Source: Manis javanica (taxonomy: Eukaryota > Chordata > Mammalia > Pholidota > Manidae). From it: a stretch of 64,000 bases of DNA. The DNA is taken from the NCBI RefSeq assembly GCF_040802235.1, contig NC_133164.1, positions 110,502,302 through 110,566,301 of the forward strand. The letters run 5' to 3'. Below are positions 32,850 through 44,107 of this stretch, piece by piece. Below the pieces are notes generated by a model that was not told the origin of the DNA, did not search any database, and saw only the letters and a program-made list of their open reading frames with translations. Position numbers and translations under genes: made by a program. Every line of letters starts with the position of its first letter. Positions within the stretch are counted from its first letter, which is position 1.

Positions 32850-35800
32850 CTGAAACACAGCTCCACTTCAGATGGACAGAATGTCTCCCAGTCCTTCCCC
32901 GTGGCTAATGGATGTCCCCGCACAGGGACGACAAGGCTGACCTGTAGAACCCAGAAGGGGCGCCACCCTTAAGCCTCAGCAGAGACATGGGGGGTGGGTC
33001 CTTGAGGGGGACATAGGACGATCAGTGTGAGGCCCCAAGGGGCTCAGATGGGACCACAGAGGGTGGATTGGAGCAAAACTAGGGAGAGCAGAGCAAGAAT
33101 TTCAGACAGATCTGGAAAATACCAGAACCATGAGAGGTAATTAAAGGCATGTTGAAAAGATGGGTAAAGCAGGAAAGAGGGAGAAAGGACCAAAGATAAG
33201 CTCCCATGGATCAATGTCTCTCAACCTTCCCTTCATTACTGTTCCCTGAAGGAGCCTTTTTAGACTTTTTGTTTTCAAACTGTCCCCCTCCCCATGACAT
33301 TTTAATCCCACAGGGGTGCTGTGTAACTGCTTATATACTGTAGGTAGATCTGTGCTTTATACCCAAAAATATTTTATTACCTCCTCAGGAACCAACTTGT
33401 GCCCTCCTGGGGGCGACACTATATTGCCTCTGTTGAGATGCACGTGGCAGATACAAGGAACAGGTGAGAAACCAAACAAAAAAGGAAAGTGGGCAGCTTT
33501 TGGAGAGAAATTGAAAGAAAAAGTTGAATTCTTTTGGATTTATTTGTAAGGAGAAAAGTCAAATTGTTTTTTGTTTTCTAGCAGCTGTTTATTTTCAGAG
33601 TTGATCTATACTCTTTTCAGGTGGCAATGGATTCAGTCAGAATGTTCTGTTTTAAACTAGAGATGATGAAGTCAGGCTTCTGAGCGACTTAGAAAAGAAA
33701 ATAAGATGACTTTCAATGAAATAAGTTTGTTGCCTTTTTTTTTTTTGAATGCCTTCCACTCCTGAAAGTCAATGAAAACTGACATCTTTCTGAATGTTGA
33801 AAAGAAGGAAGGAGTCATGGGGCAGGTGAATAACATACTATGTGGACTTTTTAGAGAACTATTTCTCTCTGTTTTTAAAAATAGTATCAGGTCATGTTTT
33901 ATGAGCAGACTGTGACTGAAGTGAGTTATGAAAAGTGTAAGGAGACTGAAACTGTTTTTAAAAGGTATTGATTAATGTCTAGGTCTAGTTATGCCAGAAA
34001 GAAAGAAAGTAGGTAGGTGGGGGGATTTTCAAGTAGAACAGGTGTGTAAATGTGTCAGTGGAAAGACGGTATTTGAAAAGATGCTCCAAGAATTTCACAA
34101 AGACAGTGAAAACATCCTTCTGAGTAACCTGTCTGGGTGTCTAGAACTGGGGTGGAGAAGTGGGAAAGCAGGTTGGCAAGGGGAACATTCTCTCAGACAA
34201 ATTTTAAGGAGATAGCTGTGTCACAGATTTTATCCTAATTGATAGAAACATATATATATAATCTATGGAAAAGAGTATAATTTTAAAGTTAAGTTTAAAA
34301 ATTAGATAACAAAATGGGGAGGGAATGCTTTTTATATAATCCAAATCTTCTCAGTTCTAGCCACATGATGACTCATTTTTAACTTGGCCCCTAATACCAC
34401 TGAAAAAATATAACAACTGCTTTGTGTATCTACAAAACATTTTGTTCTCCTTCAAAATCCTAAGTTTAGAAATCCAAATCTCTAAAATTCAATTAGTCTC
34501 AAAAGTAGGAAGTTTGTGCACGCTCTGCTTTAAAATCCATCAAATGTAAGCACAAAAGTTGTTCTACACTATATGCTTAGAAGGGGAGTTTTTTTTTACA
34601 GCCCTATATGCAGTGTAATTAACTATAATCCTGTCTATAATTTCCAACAGACATGTCTCCTTCACAGAGATAAAACAATGAACGAAAAAAAATCTCAGGG
34701 CTTTGCATTGAAAGCCGTGTGTGCTCTCAACGGAGTTGGACTAGCTTGTGTTTTATTTGAAACCATCATTCATTTTGGGCTTTCCCATGAGCTTAGCTTA
34801 TTAGTTTTTTAATTAGAGACCAACTTGTAAAATGCTATTTGTTCCTCCTCTAGAGAATTAAATTAATAAAATGCTGAGTGAGAGAGAGGCCTCCAAATGA
34901 AAAAGATGATGGCATCAAGCTTCTTCACCTGCGAACTCAAGGGAAGGAGAAGACAGAGCAGGCCTCCTGAGCCCCGTGAGTCACTGAACCTGGAACCCCT
35001 ATAGTTGGGGGTCAGGCCCTGGGAGAAGGTGATGTCACTGGGTCTAGACCCAAACCTTATGGCTGAAGTCACGGAGCTATAGCAGTGGCACCATGTCCAC
35101 CAGGTGGGCAGCAGTTTATCCCCCTCAGTCCTGACTAGTAAAACCCTTGAATAATGAGTCTCTGCAAACCTAGATTATTGAGATCTGGGATGTGAATGCC
35201 AAGCGATGCTAAGAAGCTGGTGGAACAGAATAACCTCTCTTCTGAAAGCCATTCTGTTTTTTGTTTAAGAAGGATATTCTTTTGCATATTTTGACTTTTG
35301 AGGAGATGGGGGCAGAAATGGGGAAAGGATTTCGAATGATAACTCCACCCTAAAGACAGGCAGTTAGCACGTGAATGGGTTTGCAAAGAGTTCGTATTCA
35401 AGTCTATTGTTTTGGATAAATAACACAATATCTGCTAGATCTTTCCTAAACCCAAGATCCCAGCTCCTGGTCTTTAACACACTGTGTGTTAATATCATTG
35501 CCTTTACTGTCTTGTTTTCACAGTGATTGCAGCTGTTTTGTTTTCTTAAAAAGTCAGCACGTGTGGTAAATCTTTAAGATGCCAAACCAATTTAATTTGC
35601 GGAGTGTTATTTCTAACTCTTCTAAAACTGACCAGGGGTCCTGAGTTGAGCTAGAAGCTTTGGTAACAGGCAGTGGGCGCTGGAGGGGGTGGGGAGCACA
35701 GGGGTGCCATGGCCGGCTCGCTCCAGCTCCTGAGAGCTCTCTGTGGGCATCTCTGCCCAACCCCATGTTCCATGATGTCACATTCGCAGCTTAAAATTGG

Positions 35801-36526
35801 CCATGATGAGAGTATTTACACCTCAGAAATTAGAAAACTCAGCTAACCCCAAGGTCTCCCCACCCCCAAACAAGTTATTAAAAATTTACCAGCACACCAC
35901 TGGATATGTGGGAATGGATGGTTTTCCCTAAGAGGAAATCCATGCCGGGCATGACACCACCAGTGGGTGGCCCAGTGGTAGTGCGACTGTAGGAGCAGCG
36001 GTCCGGCTACTGCTCTACGAGGTGCACCCAGGCCAAAGGAAAACAGGACAGTCCAACCCTCATCGCACTAAGATGCAAATGAATGGAGTTATTCTCCTGG
36101 ACACCCAGCTGTCTTTGGGTTCTGCTTAGCTGGTCAAACTGGAAAGTAAATTGAAGAAACAGAATGTGGTGTGTAAGCTCCAGAAGCTGAAAAACCCCAG
36201 GCAGACGGGGCTGAGCGCGAGTCTGAGGCTTAAAGGAAAAAGCCTCACCTCGAACTCCCCTACACAGGTCCCGGCAATGGCACACTTCCATCTGATCTCT
36301 TTCATAAATAATATACTTCTGGATATTTGTAGGCTAATGCATTTACAATAGTCCTTGCAATAGGGCTGAAATAGCTCATCCGTTGTCACTCATTTCCCCA
36401 GTCATTCTTGCGCCCTCTCCTACTTGGTTAGAGGGCTCCCTGGGAATATTGCTTCTACCATTGGCTGCAGGAGGAGTTTCAGGCTTGATGGCGCGCCCAC
36501 TTCCTCTGACATTCAGATTAGCTTAC
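32850..36526 (-). other. ALPK2: ALPK2 intron, 3.7 kb
   Basis: This intron runs from the 36-bp linker exon donor (GTAAGC) to the kinase acceptor (TTTCAG). It is AT-rich between 33.5 and 35.0 kb. It contains a short (TA)n near 34250 and a tRNA-like box A near 35968 (see findings). No coding exon was recognised. Confidence 0.88.
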
Positions 36527-36562
36527 CTTTAGGATCCTGGTGACTTGAAAGTTGTTTGAGAA
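36527..36562 (-). CDS. ALPK2: ALPK2 36-bp linker exon between Ig and kinase domains
   Basis: This very small exon (36 bp, 12 codons' worth) reads [13 protein letters not shown] across its split ends. It has a clean CTCTTCTAG acceptor before 36562 and an AAAG|GTAAGC donor after 36527. It enters and leaves in phase 1, so its inclusion or omission keeps the reading frame. It joins the end of the Ig domain to the start of the alpha-kinase domain. It is supported by exact phase agreement on both sides and by the recalled human residues at this junction (LKQLSS…KG). The 97-bp intron separating it from the Ig exon is close to the practical minimum for mammals and carries a pyrimidine-rich tract. Confidence 0.9.
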
Positions 36563-36659
36563 CTAGAAGAGGACAAAGAGAAGGACTTCAGTGCAAATGA
36601 ACATTCTGAGCTGGGAGGGGCTGGTGGTTTTCCTTTGAAACTGAAAAGCTGAGGTTTAC
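36563..36659 (-). other. ALPK2: ALPK2 97-bp intron
   Basis: A near-minimal intron between the second Ig exon and the 36-bp linker exon. It has a GTAAAC donor and a CTTCTAG acceptor preceded by a pyrimidine-rich run on the minus strand. Confidence 0.9.
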
Positions 36660-36787
36660 CTTCAGCGGTGAGGTTAAATTCAGCTGTCGACTTTCCATAA
36701 CTGTTCTTGATGCAGCAGTAATAGAGGCCCTGGTCCTTCTGACTGGCTTGAATGATGGCCAAGGACACAGTGGAGTTGTCACCTGCA
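36660..36787 (-). CDS. ALPK2: ALPK2 exon: second half of Ig-like domain
   Basis: This 128-bp exon completes the immunoglobulin-like domain. The acceptor is CACTGCAG before 36787 and the donor is CTGAAG|GTAAAC after 36660. It supplies the last base of the split Ser codon and then reads [11 protein letters not shown], followed by [15 protein letters not shown]. That is the D-x-G-x-Y-x-C signature of the Ig F strand, with the disulphide cysteine at codon 36715-36717. The partner cysteine is in the preceding exon, 4.5 kb away. It ends in phase 1 after TAE. Only 97 bp separate it from the next small exon. A second adjacent cysteine (YYCC) is present; I recall it in human ALPK2 as well, so it is probably not a local mutation. 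Confidence 0.95.
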
Positions 36788-37250
36788 CTGCAGTGGGGGA
36801 CACGGACATTTGCACGCCTCAGCATTCTGCAGTTACATTTTTCTAATACACTTGAGAAAGAAACCAAAGTCCCCTTGCCCTGCTGTTCAGCCAAGGGGTG
36901 GACTGAAGGGCCAGCTCGTGGTCAGCTTTTACCTGCCAGGGACATCAGCACAGTTCTGGTTTAACATCCTCACTCCAGTATGCAGTAAAAATGCACAGAA
37001 GTATTTAGGAGGTTGTCACTAGCAGAGCAAAAGAACTGGAAATGTGAGTTCTGAGGGCTGTCATTAACATTTCTGCTCACAATTTGGCTCCATGACATTC
37101 CTAATCTGGGTGTCCTGTGCTTGAAGGAAGCCTGAAAATTCCAAACCCACATAAACACAGCCATAATCAGGGACAAGAGAAGGGAGGTCTGTGCTCTATG
37201 GAAGGACTCACGGCTGAGGGCTCTTTTAAACAGGGGAAAACCCTAGTGAA

Positions 37251-37336
37251 AACCACCCGTCCACCCACCCACCAACATTATCAAGTTCCAAGCATTGTGC
37301 TATGAATAGAAAAACCAGTGGTGGTGGTGGTGGTGA
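37251..37336. repeat. Two simple repeats: (CCCA)n and (GGT)n
   Basis: A short ccaccc tract at 37251-37275 and a perfect (GTG)n run at about 37318-37335. Confidence 0.9.
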
Positions 37337-37374
37337 CAGTGACATTGACGATGGTGACAGTTGTGTGTACTGAG

Positions 37375-37585
37375 TATTTGATATGTACCAGGCATTGTAC
37401 TAATCACTCAATAGTCCATTTCATGCCATCCTCAGAGCAATCTAATAAGAAATGTACTATTACTACTTCCAGTTCACAGATGAGGAAACTGAGGCATGGA
37501 GAGATCAAGCAAATGGCCTGAGGTCACACAAAGGATAAGGGCAGGCCCAGGACTTAACCCAAGAAAGCCTGACTCAGGAACCTTT
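37375..37585 (-). repeat. MIR SINE, reverse
   Basis: Near full-length reversed MIR: 'atgtaccaggcattgtactaatcactc', 'agttcacagatgaggaaactgaggcatggagagatcaag', 'aatggcctgaggtcacacaaagg', 'aacccaagaaagcctgactc'. Confidence 0.92.
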
Positions 37586-38344
37586 GTCTTGACCTCATTA
37601 GGCTGCCTCCCCTCAAACCCCTGTCCTCACATCTGGCATTCCTGGGATGACGGTTAAAGCCACAATTTTATTCCAAAGTCTCAAACAAAACACTTTGCTG
37701 ACAAAGAAAGGCTATTCAAATATCACTCTAGTTGTGTTCTATATAATGCGTCTTGTTTAAACATCCATCAGGGTTGTGTGTGCGCAGCGTATGTTTCAGT
37801 CTGAGGTCATGACACACCTCAACAACAAAATCCATTTACCTTGAGTTTGTCTCAGTGGCACATTCAAGAAAAACGTTCATGTTGAGTTGGACTTTAAGTC
37901 TCTGATTTACACCTGCCTCTTCTCGAATGTACCAGTGACTTAAAACCAAGTCCACTAACTCATACCACTTCCCCCTTGATGGGGCCACCAAGTACTTCCT
38001 GAATGCGTGGTTGAAAGTGGACAGGAACTTTTAACCCAGGCATAGGGGAAAATTTCCCCTTATATTCAACCAGGTGTAAGGGTAGAGCTGCAAAGGACTG
38101 AGAGAGTCACAGGGGGCTGGTGCAGTGTCCTCTCCTGGCCTACGGATCAGCATGGCATTTCTGTCTCTGAAACGGGCAGCTGAAGTCCATCAGAGAGGCG
38201 GGGGACTAAGCTAGAATTGTCCTGCAAATATCTTCCTTCAGGTGCAGAAATTCCTGATGCTCTGATACTTGGTATGGAGCCTTGGAGGCCTTTTTCTGTT
38301 TGGGCCCACTACTCTCACCCAAGCCTTTTTCTGGGAGGGATAGC

Positions 38345-38455
38345 TTGGAAGTCAGGAAGCCCTGGAGTCAAATCCTGAGCTAGGTAACTAGGCATATTAC
38401 AAAGCCTCACCCTGTTTCCTCATCTGGGAAATAGGAAAGAGCAAGACCACCTCTC
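38345..38455 (+). repeat. MIR SINE, forward
   Basis: 'ggaagtcaggaagccctggagtcaaatcctgagc…caccctgtttcctcatctgggaaatagg' follows the MIR body, with a decayed 3' part. Confidence 0.75.
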
Positions 38456-41324
38456 GGATGTGCAGAGAGGAGGATCTGACACCAGGCATGTGAATCCTCA
38501 GCAAAGGACCGAGTGTGGTGAGGGGTCACCACCCAGGAGTGTGAGTTAGCGGCTGCGGGCCCAGAACTGGGAGATTCAATGGCCCAGCCCTTGCCCTTGA
38601 GGGTCTGGAGGTCTGGGAGGAGAAGTACTAACAGACAGTACAGATGTACACTGCGGGAAGTGAAAGGAAATGAACTTGTTTTTGTGAATCAATAGGGGGA
38701 AAGTTTGGGAAACATCCCGTTATCCTATTTATCCTATGAGGGACCAACCATTTTACTTTTAGGAGAAGAAATGGGCAAATGCAGAAAGGGCTGAACAGGA
38801 GTGGAGCTGAGCTAGGGAGCTGAACACAAAGGAAGCCCAGGCGACAGGTGCAACCGGAATACCACCACCAGGGACTGAACTGAGGAAGATGGCACCCAGC
38901 CTGGGGACTTCTCGGGAGACCCTGTCACCCAACACCAGCCCCAGGGAGCAGCAGCGGGGGGCTGGCAGCACCCACCTCACTCCCTCCAGTCTGGGCTGAG
39001 TGTGGCCACCAACGAGAACCTGCCTTCCACGGCAGCTGCTCTTCGCCCCTCGTTGTCCAGCAGGGAGAACTGCCCTTTAGAAAGCCCAGCACACTCACAA
39101 GTGCCCCCATTCCCAGACTGGAGAATGCGTCTGGTTACCAAGAAGGCCCTGATGCCCAGGAACCATCACTGGGGGTGCCAGCTTGAGAACTTCGCGGAGC
39201 CAGGCCATACCACCATCACACTCAAGAAAAGCTACCACTTTTTTCTTAGTTTCCTCAGAATATATTCGCCTTGCCCAACCCACAAGAAAGTATCCTGACA
39301 TCTGATTTCCAGACTTTGGTTTGTTAAGAGAAAGCATTCAGACCTGGGGTAGAAAGGCCGAAGTATGATGCCGTATCCTTGTCACTGTTTGCCGGGCTCA
39401 CCCAGGGACACCTTAATTACAGGAGAATGCTCCTGGGTTTGACTTTACTGTTTACTATTTAAATAGAAGCCACCCAGACACTTTGAAGTCGTAACTTGAA
39501 GGTTTCTGTCCAAGAGAAAAGACAACCCCCAAGGTTTATTACCGGTCAAACATTAACCAGTTTTGTGTCTGTTTGCAATTTTATTTTAGGCTTCTCTTGC
39601 CAGATTGCCCTATAAATCTCCATTCCTCAAATGCTCCTTTGAACAGCTTTACTGTGGTACTCATTCCTTGTTATTTAATGAGCTGAAGATCTTGCTACGT
39701 GTTCATGTTATATTCATGTGAGAGATTTCAACATTTGCAAAACTGTTTCTTGACAGTAAAGTGAGACATGTTTCTTGGAGGAACATGTAAAAGAAACACT
39801 CAGCTAGAATTAGAGGTGAAAGAAATGTGATAACATTTGAAAACCCACCTGCAATAATAGAAGTGATCTTTAATACACACAGGGGTTATGACTCCCAAAT
39901 AGTCTCAAATGTTACCATAGAAAAGGTGAATGGATACACATAAGCTACACAGTGAAGCCAAGAAGAAATGAAGCAAACATCACTAAAGATTTTAAAGGCT
40001 TGGCCACATGTCATTAGTAAATAGTACGCTTACTAATGTCGTATGCTCCCTGGGGGGAGGTCAGGCTTTCTAAAGACACCTCAAATGGGAAAGGGATCTG
40101 AAAGTCTCAAGTGCCAATTCCAAGCTTAGAACAAGTCTTCAAAAAACAGTGGTTAATTGTTCTTGGCTGATGGCTACCAGAAAGTATTTTACATGAATAA
40201 TTAATACTACTTTCTTTAAAGCTCTAGGGAATGTCTTTGATTTAAAAATCAAACCATTCATTCTCCATTATAATTCTTCTTAAGCCATACATTAGACAAG
40301 CAGGGTAATGCTGACGTGTTAGGCAAAGTGGCTTTGATTACATCATCACAATCCACTTAGATTTCCTGGTGTGTGATGTTATAGAAAAGAAATACAGCTC
40401 CAATCTTCCTTTGTTGCATATGGGACATAATTTCCAGACATATGTTCCAAGCAAACATACTTAATTGTACAGAAAACTCTCAGATTGTGCTTACTTTTTC
40501 AGTTACTTGTGACAAGATTAAGAGGATAGGAATACCTCCTGTGTCTTGGGAAGCTGAACCTGGACCTCCTTCAACAAAAAGAAGCTTCTGAGGATTGTTT
40601 GACGTATGCTGGTTTCCATCGAACCAGGTGATGTGTTTCTAGAACAAGCCATACCTCCTCAAGTGTGTCAGATGAAGCTAGAGTTCATCGCTTCACTTAA
40701 ACAAACATTTACTGCCAGGAAGTTGCTTTAGGAAGCCATTATCAGGTGCACCTCACATGGGGTATTCTTGGCAATGACACTCAATCTGCTCCCCCATCTT
40801 TCCTCTCTCCTGCTTTGGCCTAGGGCCCCAGGAATAAACTGGTTTTCCTGCCTCAGAGACAGCTGCTTATCCCTCCCAACAGCTACTACTTTTCTGTAAC
40901 CTCATGGATTATTTTTTCCTTTTAATTCTCCATCTTAGCTTTGTTTGAGCTTTGTCCAGTTAACGGGAATTTATGAAACAGAAAGCACAGCAAAATTCAC
41001 AGACACACAGAAGAGAGCTCTTCAATCTTGGGACCACAGGACCTCCAACTAGATGATTTGACATGTTCCCCTGAGGTAAAAAATGTAATGACAGGTTTCA
41101 TGCCTTCCTAAGGCTGCCCAACTCAATAGGCAGAACCAGAGAACCACCCCTCCCCAGTTCCTTATCTGGACATCTGTCTCCATTACTTACTCTCCTTGGA
41201 TACTTGCGGTGTGGAGTTCCTGCTTCAGTTTTCCTTTTCACTTCCTATAATTTATCATTTCCTTTTCGCACTATATCATGAAATAAACAACCACTGTGAA
41301 AAGCGACCAGGGCAAATATCGCAC

Positions 41325-41472
41325 CTTCTCTGCATGTGGGCTATTGACTTTGAATCTTTTGTCCACCAGATAGTAGAATCTTCATGAATTTCTGCAAACT
41401 GGCAGCTTAATTTTACATTTCCAGAGTGGTCTGGGACAATCTCGGCTTGGATCTTTTCCAGTAATACCGGAG
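41325..41472 (-). CDS. ALPK2: ALPK2 exon: first half of kinase-proximal Ig-like domain
   Basis: This 148-bp exon is bounded by an ATTTCCAG acceptor before 41472 and an AGAAG|GTGCGA donor after 41325. Its first two bases complete the codon begun by the giant exon (G|CT, Ala), and it ends two bases into a Ser codon, so both phases fit. The product opens [11 protein letters not shown] and contains [10 protein letters not shown], then [10 protein letters not shown]. This is the B-strand cysteine (codon 41402-41404) and C-strand tryptophan of an I-set immunoglobulin fold. In alpha-kinases 2 and 3, Ig domains are thought to mediate protein contacts, by analogy with muscle Ig proteins. The exon was missed by simple ORF reading because it is short and split. 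The donor's +4 C is slightly unusual. Identification as ALPK2 rests on recalled family sequence and on perfect phase continuity. Confidence 0.93.
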
Positions 41473-41559
41473 CTGGAAATGAGAGATTTGTAGGTCGGTG
41501 TTCTTATAATAGTTGCAAAGAGGTTTACAGCGGGCAAAAAGACTTTTCCATTTTGTCAC

Positions 41560-41700
41560 ATTTATTTCACAACGATTCCAAAATCAGGGATACTAATTTT
41601 TACCCTTGATATATGGATGAGGAAACCGAGTGTCTGAGGGGAAGATGGGGCTCGACTGAACAGTCAGAAAATGAACAAGTCAATCCAAATGAAAACCCAC
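41560..41700 (-). repeat. MIR SINE fragment, reverse
   Basis: 'tgatatatggatgaggaaaccgagtgtctgaggggaagatggggctcgactgaacagtcagaa' is the reversed MIR core, diverged. Confidence 0.6.
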
Positions 41701-42865
41701 TTTTCATTACTTAAAATTCCTTGAGTGAGGTCTGTAATGCACAAAGTGGAGTAGAACTTGAGAGACATTTTTTTTAAAGATGGGAGGGGCAGGGATCTAG
41801 ACATCCAGTTAGTTATAGGACCTGAGTCAAGGAAAGATGCTTTTAAATGATCACCGGGTGATTCAGCTCTAAATCAGAGCTGGGGATTAGGAAGTAGAAT
41901 AAAATCTGGATCATCCACGTCATTGTGACTAAGTCCCCGGATGTAACAGACAACTCAACTTTAAATTATTTGCTGAACACTATTCATCCATGTTCCCCCT
42001 GGATCAGTTGCCTGTGATGAAGATACCCTACTGGATCGCAGTGACATCTGCTGTCAATGTCATTAGCAGAAGAGGAGCGTCTGCTTGAATGAAAGAGAAG
42101 CAGTAAGGAAACAATTCCCAAGGGTTAGGCGGAGATTTTTGAATATCGCCTTTTAAAATCAGAAATGACAGCTCTGCAAGCAAGGTAAATGTGTAATTAC
42201 CGAGGGAAGCCACTGGGCGGCAGCATAGACATTGGAACAAGACAAGGAGGGCTAACGTAGCCGGGAGGTCTCAATAATTTGGCAAGCGAAGAGGTTATTG
42301 GAAATGTGGTGTCACTCTATTACAGCCCAAGTTCCGTAACTCCACCAAACAGTGTATAATCCACATCCAAGCCAGAAGTCCCCAATACTGATACTTTGCT
42401 TGCTCTGATGCCTCAAATTCCATCACTGTGAAATAGTCAATGATTTTACACGTGCCTCCGTGCCTCCGTCTCCAAGCGAACAGACACTTGGATAGCAGAA
42501 TGTGTACCCAAAGGCTGTCGGCCCTGTCACAACCCACCGTAACTTGTGAACACAGAGGAAGCTGCAGGGACAGTGAGAGGGACATGAAGTGCGCAGCAGA
42601 ACTGAATGAGGGTCTGGCTTGGGCAAGGGGTCTCAGGGCTGTGGAAAGGACCCCTGTTTGTGGGGTTAGAGGGAGAAATGCTGATGAAGGAGCTAAAAGG
42701 GGGCCTGGGAGTGTAGACAGGTCTATCTTCTGTGTGGATTCTGGCCGAGTGTTGAGGGGAAAGGATAGAGAAGTAAACATAAAGTTTGGTGTACTAAGCT
42801 GTGAATGTAAAAAGTTAGTCAGTTTGCTTTCTTTCTTTCAGAATCACCAAGTCGGCCCTAACGCC

Positions 42866-42911
42866 CCCACCCACTCACCCACCCACCCACCACACACACA
42901 CTCCCACCCCC
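42866..42911. repeat. (CCCA)n/(CA)n microsatellite
   Basis: Simple repeat of CCCA units passing into CA units. Confidence 0.93.
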
Positions 42912-43797
42912 CAGGCCTCTGGTGCCAGGGCACCACTGTCCAGAAGCTGTGTTGGGGGGTGTGGGGGGAGGCTGTGCAGAAGCTCATCCCGGTAGTACTT
43001 GCTGCCACGGTAACACGAATAACCGAGTAACCCCAGGCAGGGATTCAAAAGGCATGTTTCTCTCTTGGCTGAAACCACTTTAGAGATCTTTTAAAACATC
43101 GCTTCATTCTCCTTAAATGTTTTAAAACATATATACTAGGAATGTGGTTGGATACCTCCAAACTCTTCAGAAGCCAGTTTGTAGTTAATCCTTTCTGCAG
43201 CAGGGGCAGAGAGCCGATCTGACGCAGAACACTAGCTGCCAAGCCCTCCCCGGGTTAGGGTGGGGCGCGGCGTTCTGCTCCAGCGCACGCAGGCACCTCA
43301 TCTAGTGCGATCTTTTCTCTTCAGACTTTCACCAGGTTTCATGGGAAGGGAAAGAAAAGCTCTGAGATAAAAGATCCTAAATTCGGGTAGTGGGAAAGAG
43401 TTTGGGGTTGACATGATTCCCCAGCAAAGCAGAAGGGACTGTAATACAAGGGCCCTGAGCCTCCAGTGGCCTGGAGGCTGGAACCGAGAGCCCAGAGCAG
43501 TTTAGACTCAGATTAAAGGGAGGATGCATGAATTGGAAATTAATTTTATACTCAAATTTGGAAGAAAATCCAATATTCAAATAAGTTTTCAATGAAAATC
43601 ACAGATCAAAGAGGAGTCTACCAAATTGTACCTCAATGTTCATTTACATAAACCCTGCTTTGCATGTGGTCTATTTAACTATGCTAATGCGCTACACTGA
43701 TTAATGTTTCTGTTGATCTTTTAACACATTTCTAAAGGATAATTAAACAGAAAGGCATCTTACACTCTCTTGATTAAACATACCTACAGGCAGCCGT

Positions 43798-43965
43798 GTA
43801 TCAAGTGGTTGTCCCCACACATCACCTGGGAACTTGTTAGAAATGTAGTTTCTTGAGTGCAACACACCGAATCAAACCCTGGAGACAGAGCCCAGCAATC
43901 TGTGTTTTCATGAGCCCTCCAGGTGGTTCTGAGGGTGCACAAGTGTGAGAATCACAGGCTTACCT
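43798..43965. repeat. MER5-type hAT remnant
   Basis: 'cacatcacctgggaacttgttagaaatg' and 'cccagcaatctgtgttttcatgagccctccaggtggttctgagggtgcac' reproduce the two arms of the MER5-like family. Confidence 0.7.
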
Positions 43966-44107
43966 GCCACGCCACTTGGTCGCAGCCAGAGCATCAGTGC
44001 CTACCCGGTGGACACGCACCTTAGTTCAAAGGACTCAGGATGGCACAGGAACTTGGCATCCGGTCAACAAACCCAAACTTCAACGACAGACAGCAAGAGA
44101 GCCTCAC

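Larger units (their letters stand above)
36788..41324 (-). other. ALPK2: ALPK2 intron, 4.5 kb
   Basis: This intron splits the Ig domain. It holds (CCCA)n and (GGT)n microsatellites near 37.3 kb and two MIRs. About 39.4-41.2 kb is AT-rich with no recognised repeat or gene. Confidence 0.9.
41473..44107 (-). other. ALPK2: ALPK2 intron, 2.6 kb
   Basis: This intron lies between the giant exon and the first Ig-half exon. It contains an MIR, a CCCA/CA microsatellite and a MER5-type element. The 196-codon plus-strand frame at 42440-43030 runs through the microsatellite and is not supported as a gene. Confidence 0.9.

Noticed and set aside
32482-32853. 123-codon plus-strand frame
   Set aside because: It is antisense to the first kinase exon, whose minus-strand frame carries the alpha-kinase motifs.
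42440-43030. 196-codon plus-strand open frame
   Set aside because: It crosses a CCCA/CA microsatellite, has no domain, and lies antisense in an ALPK2 intron. Its length is explained by GC content and simple repeats.
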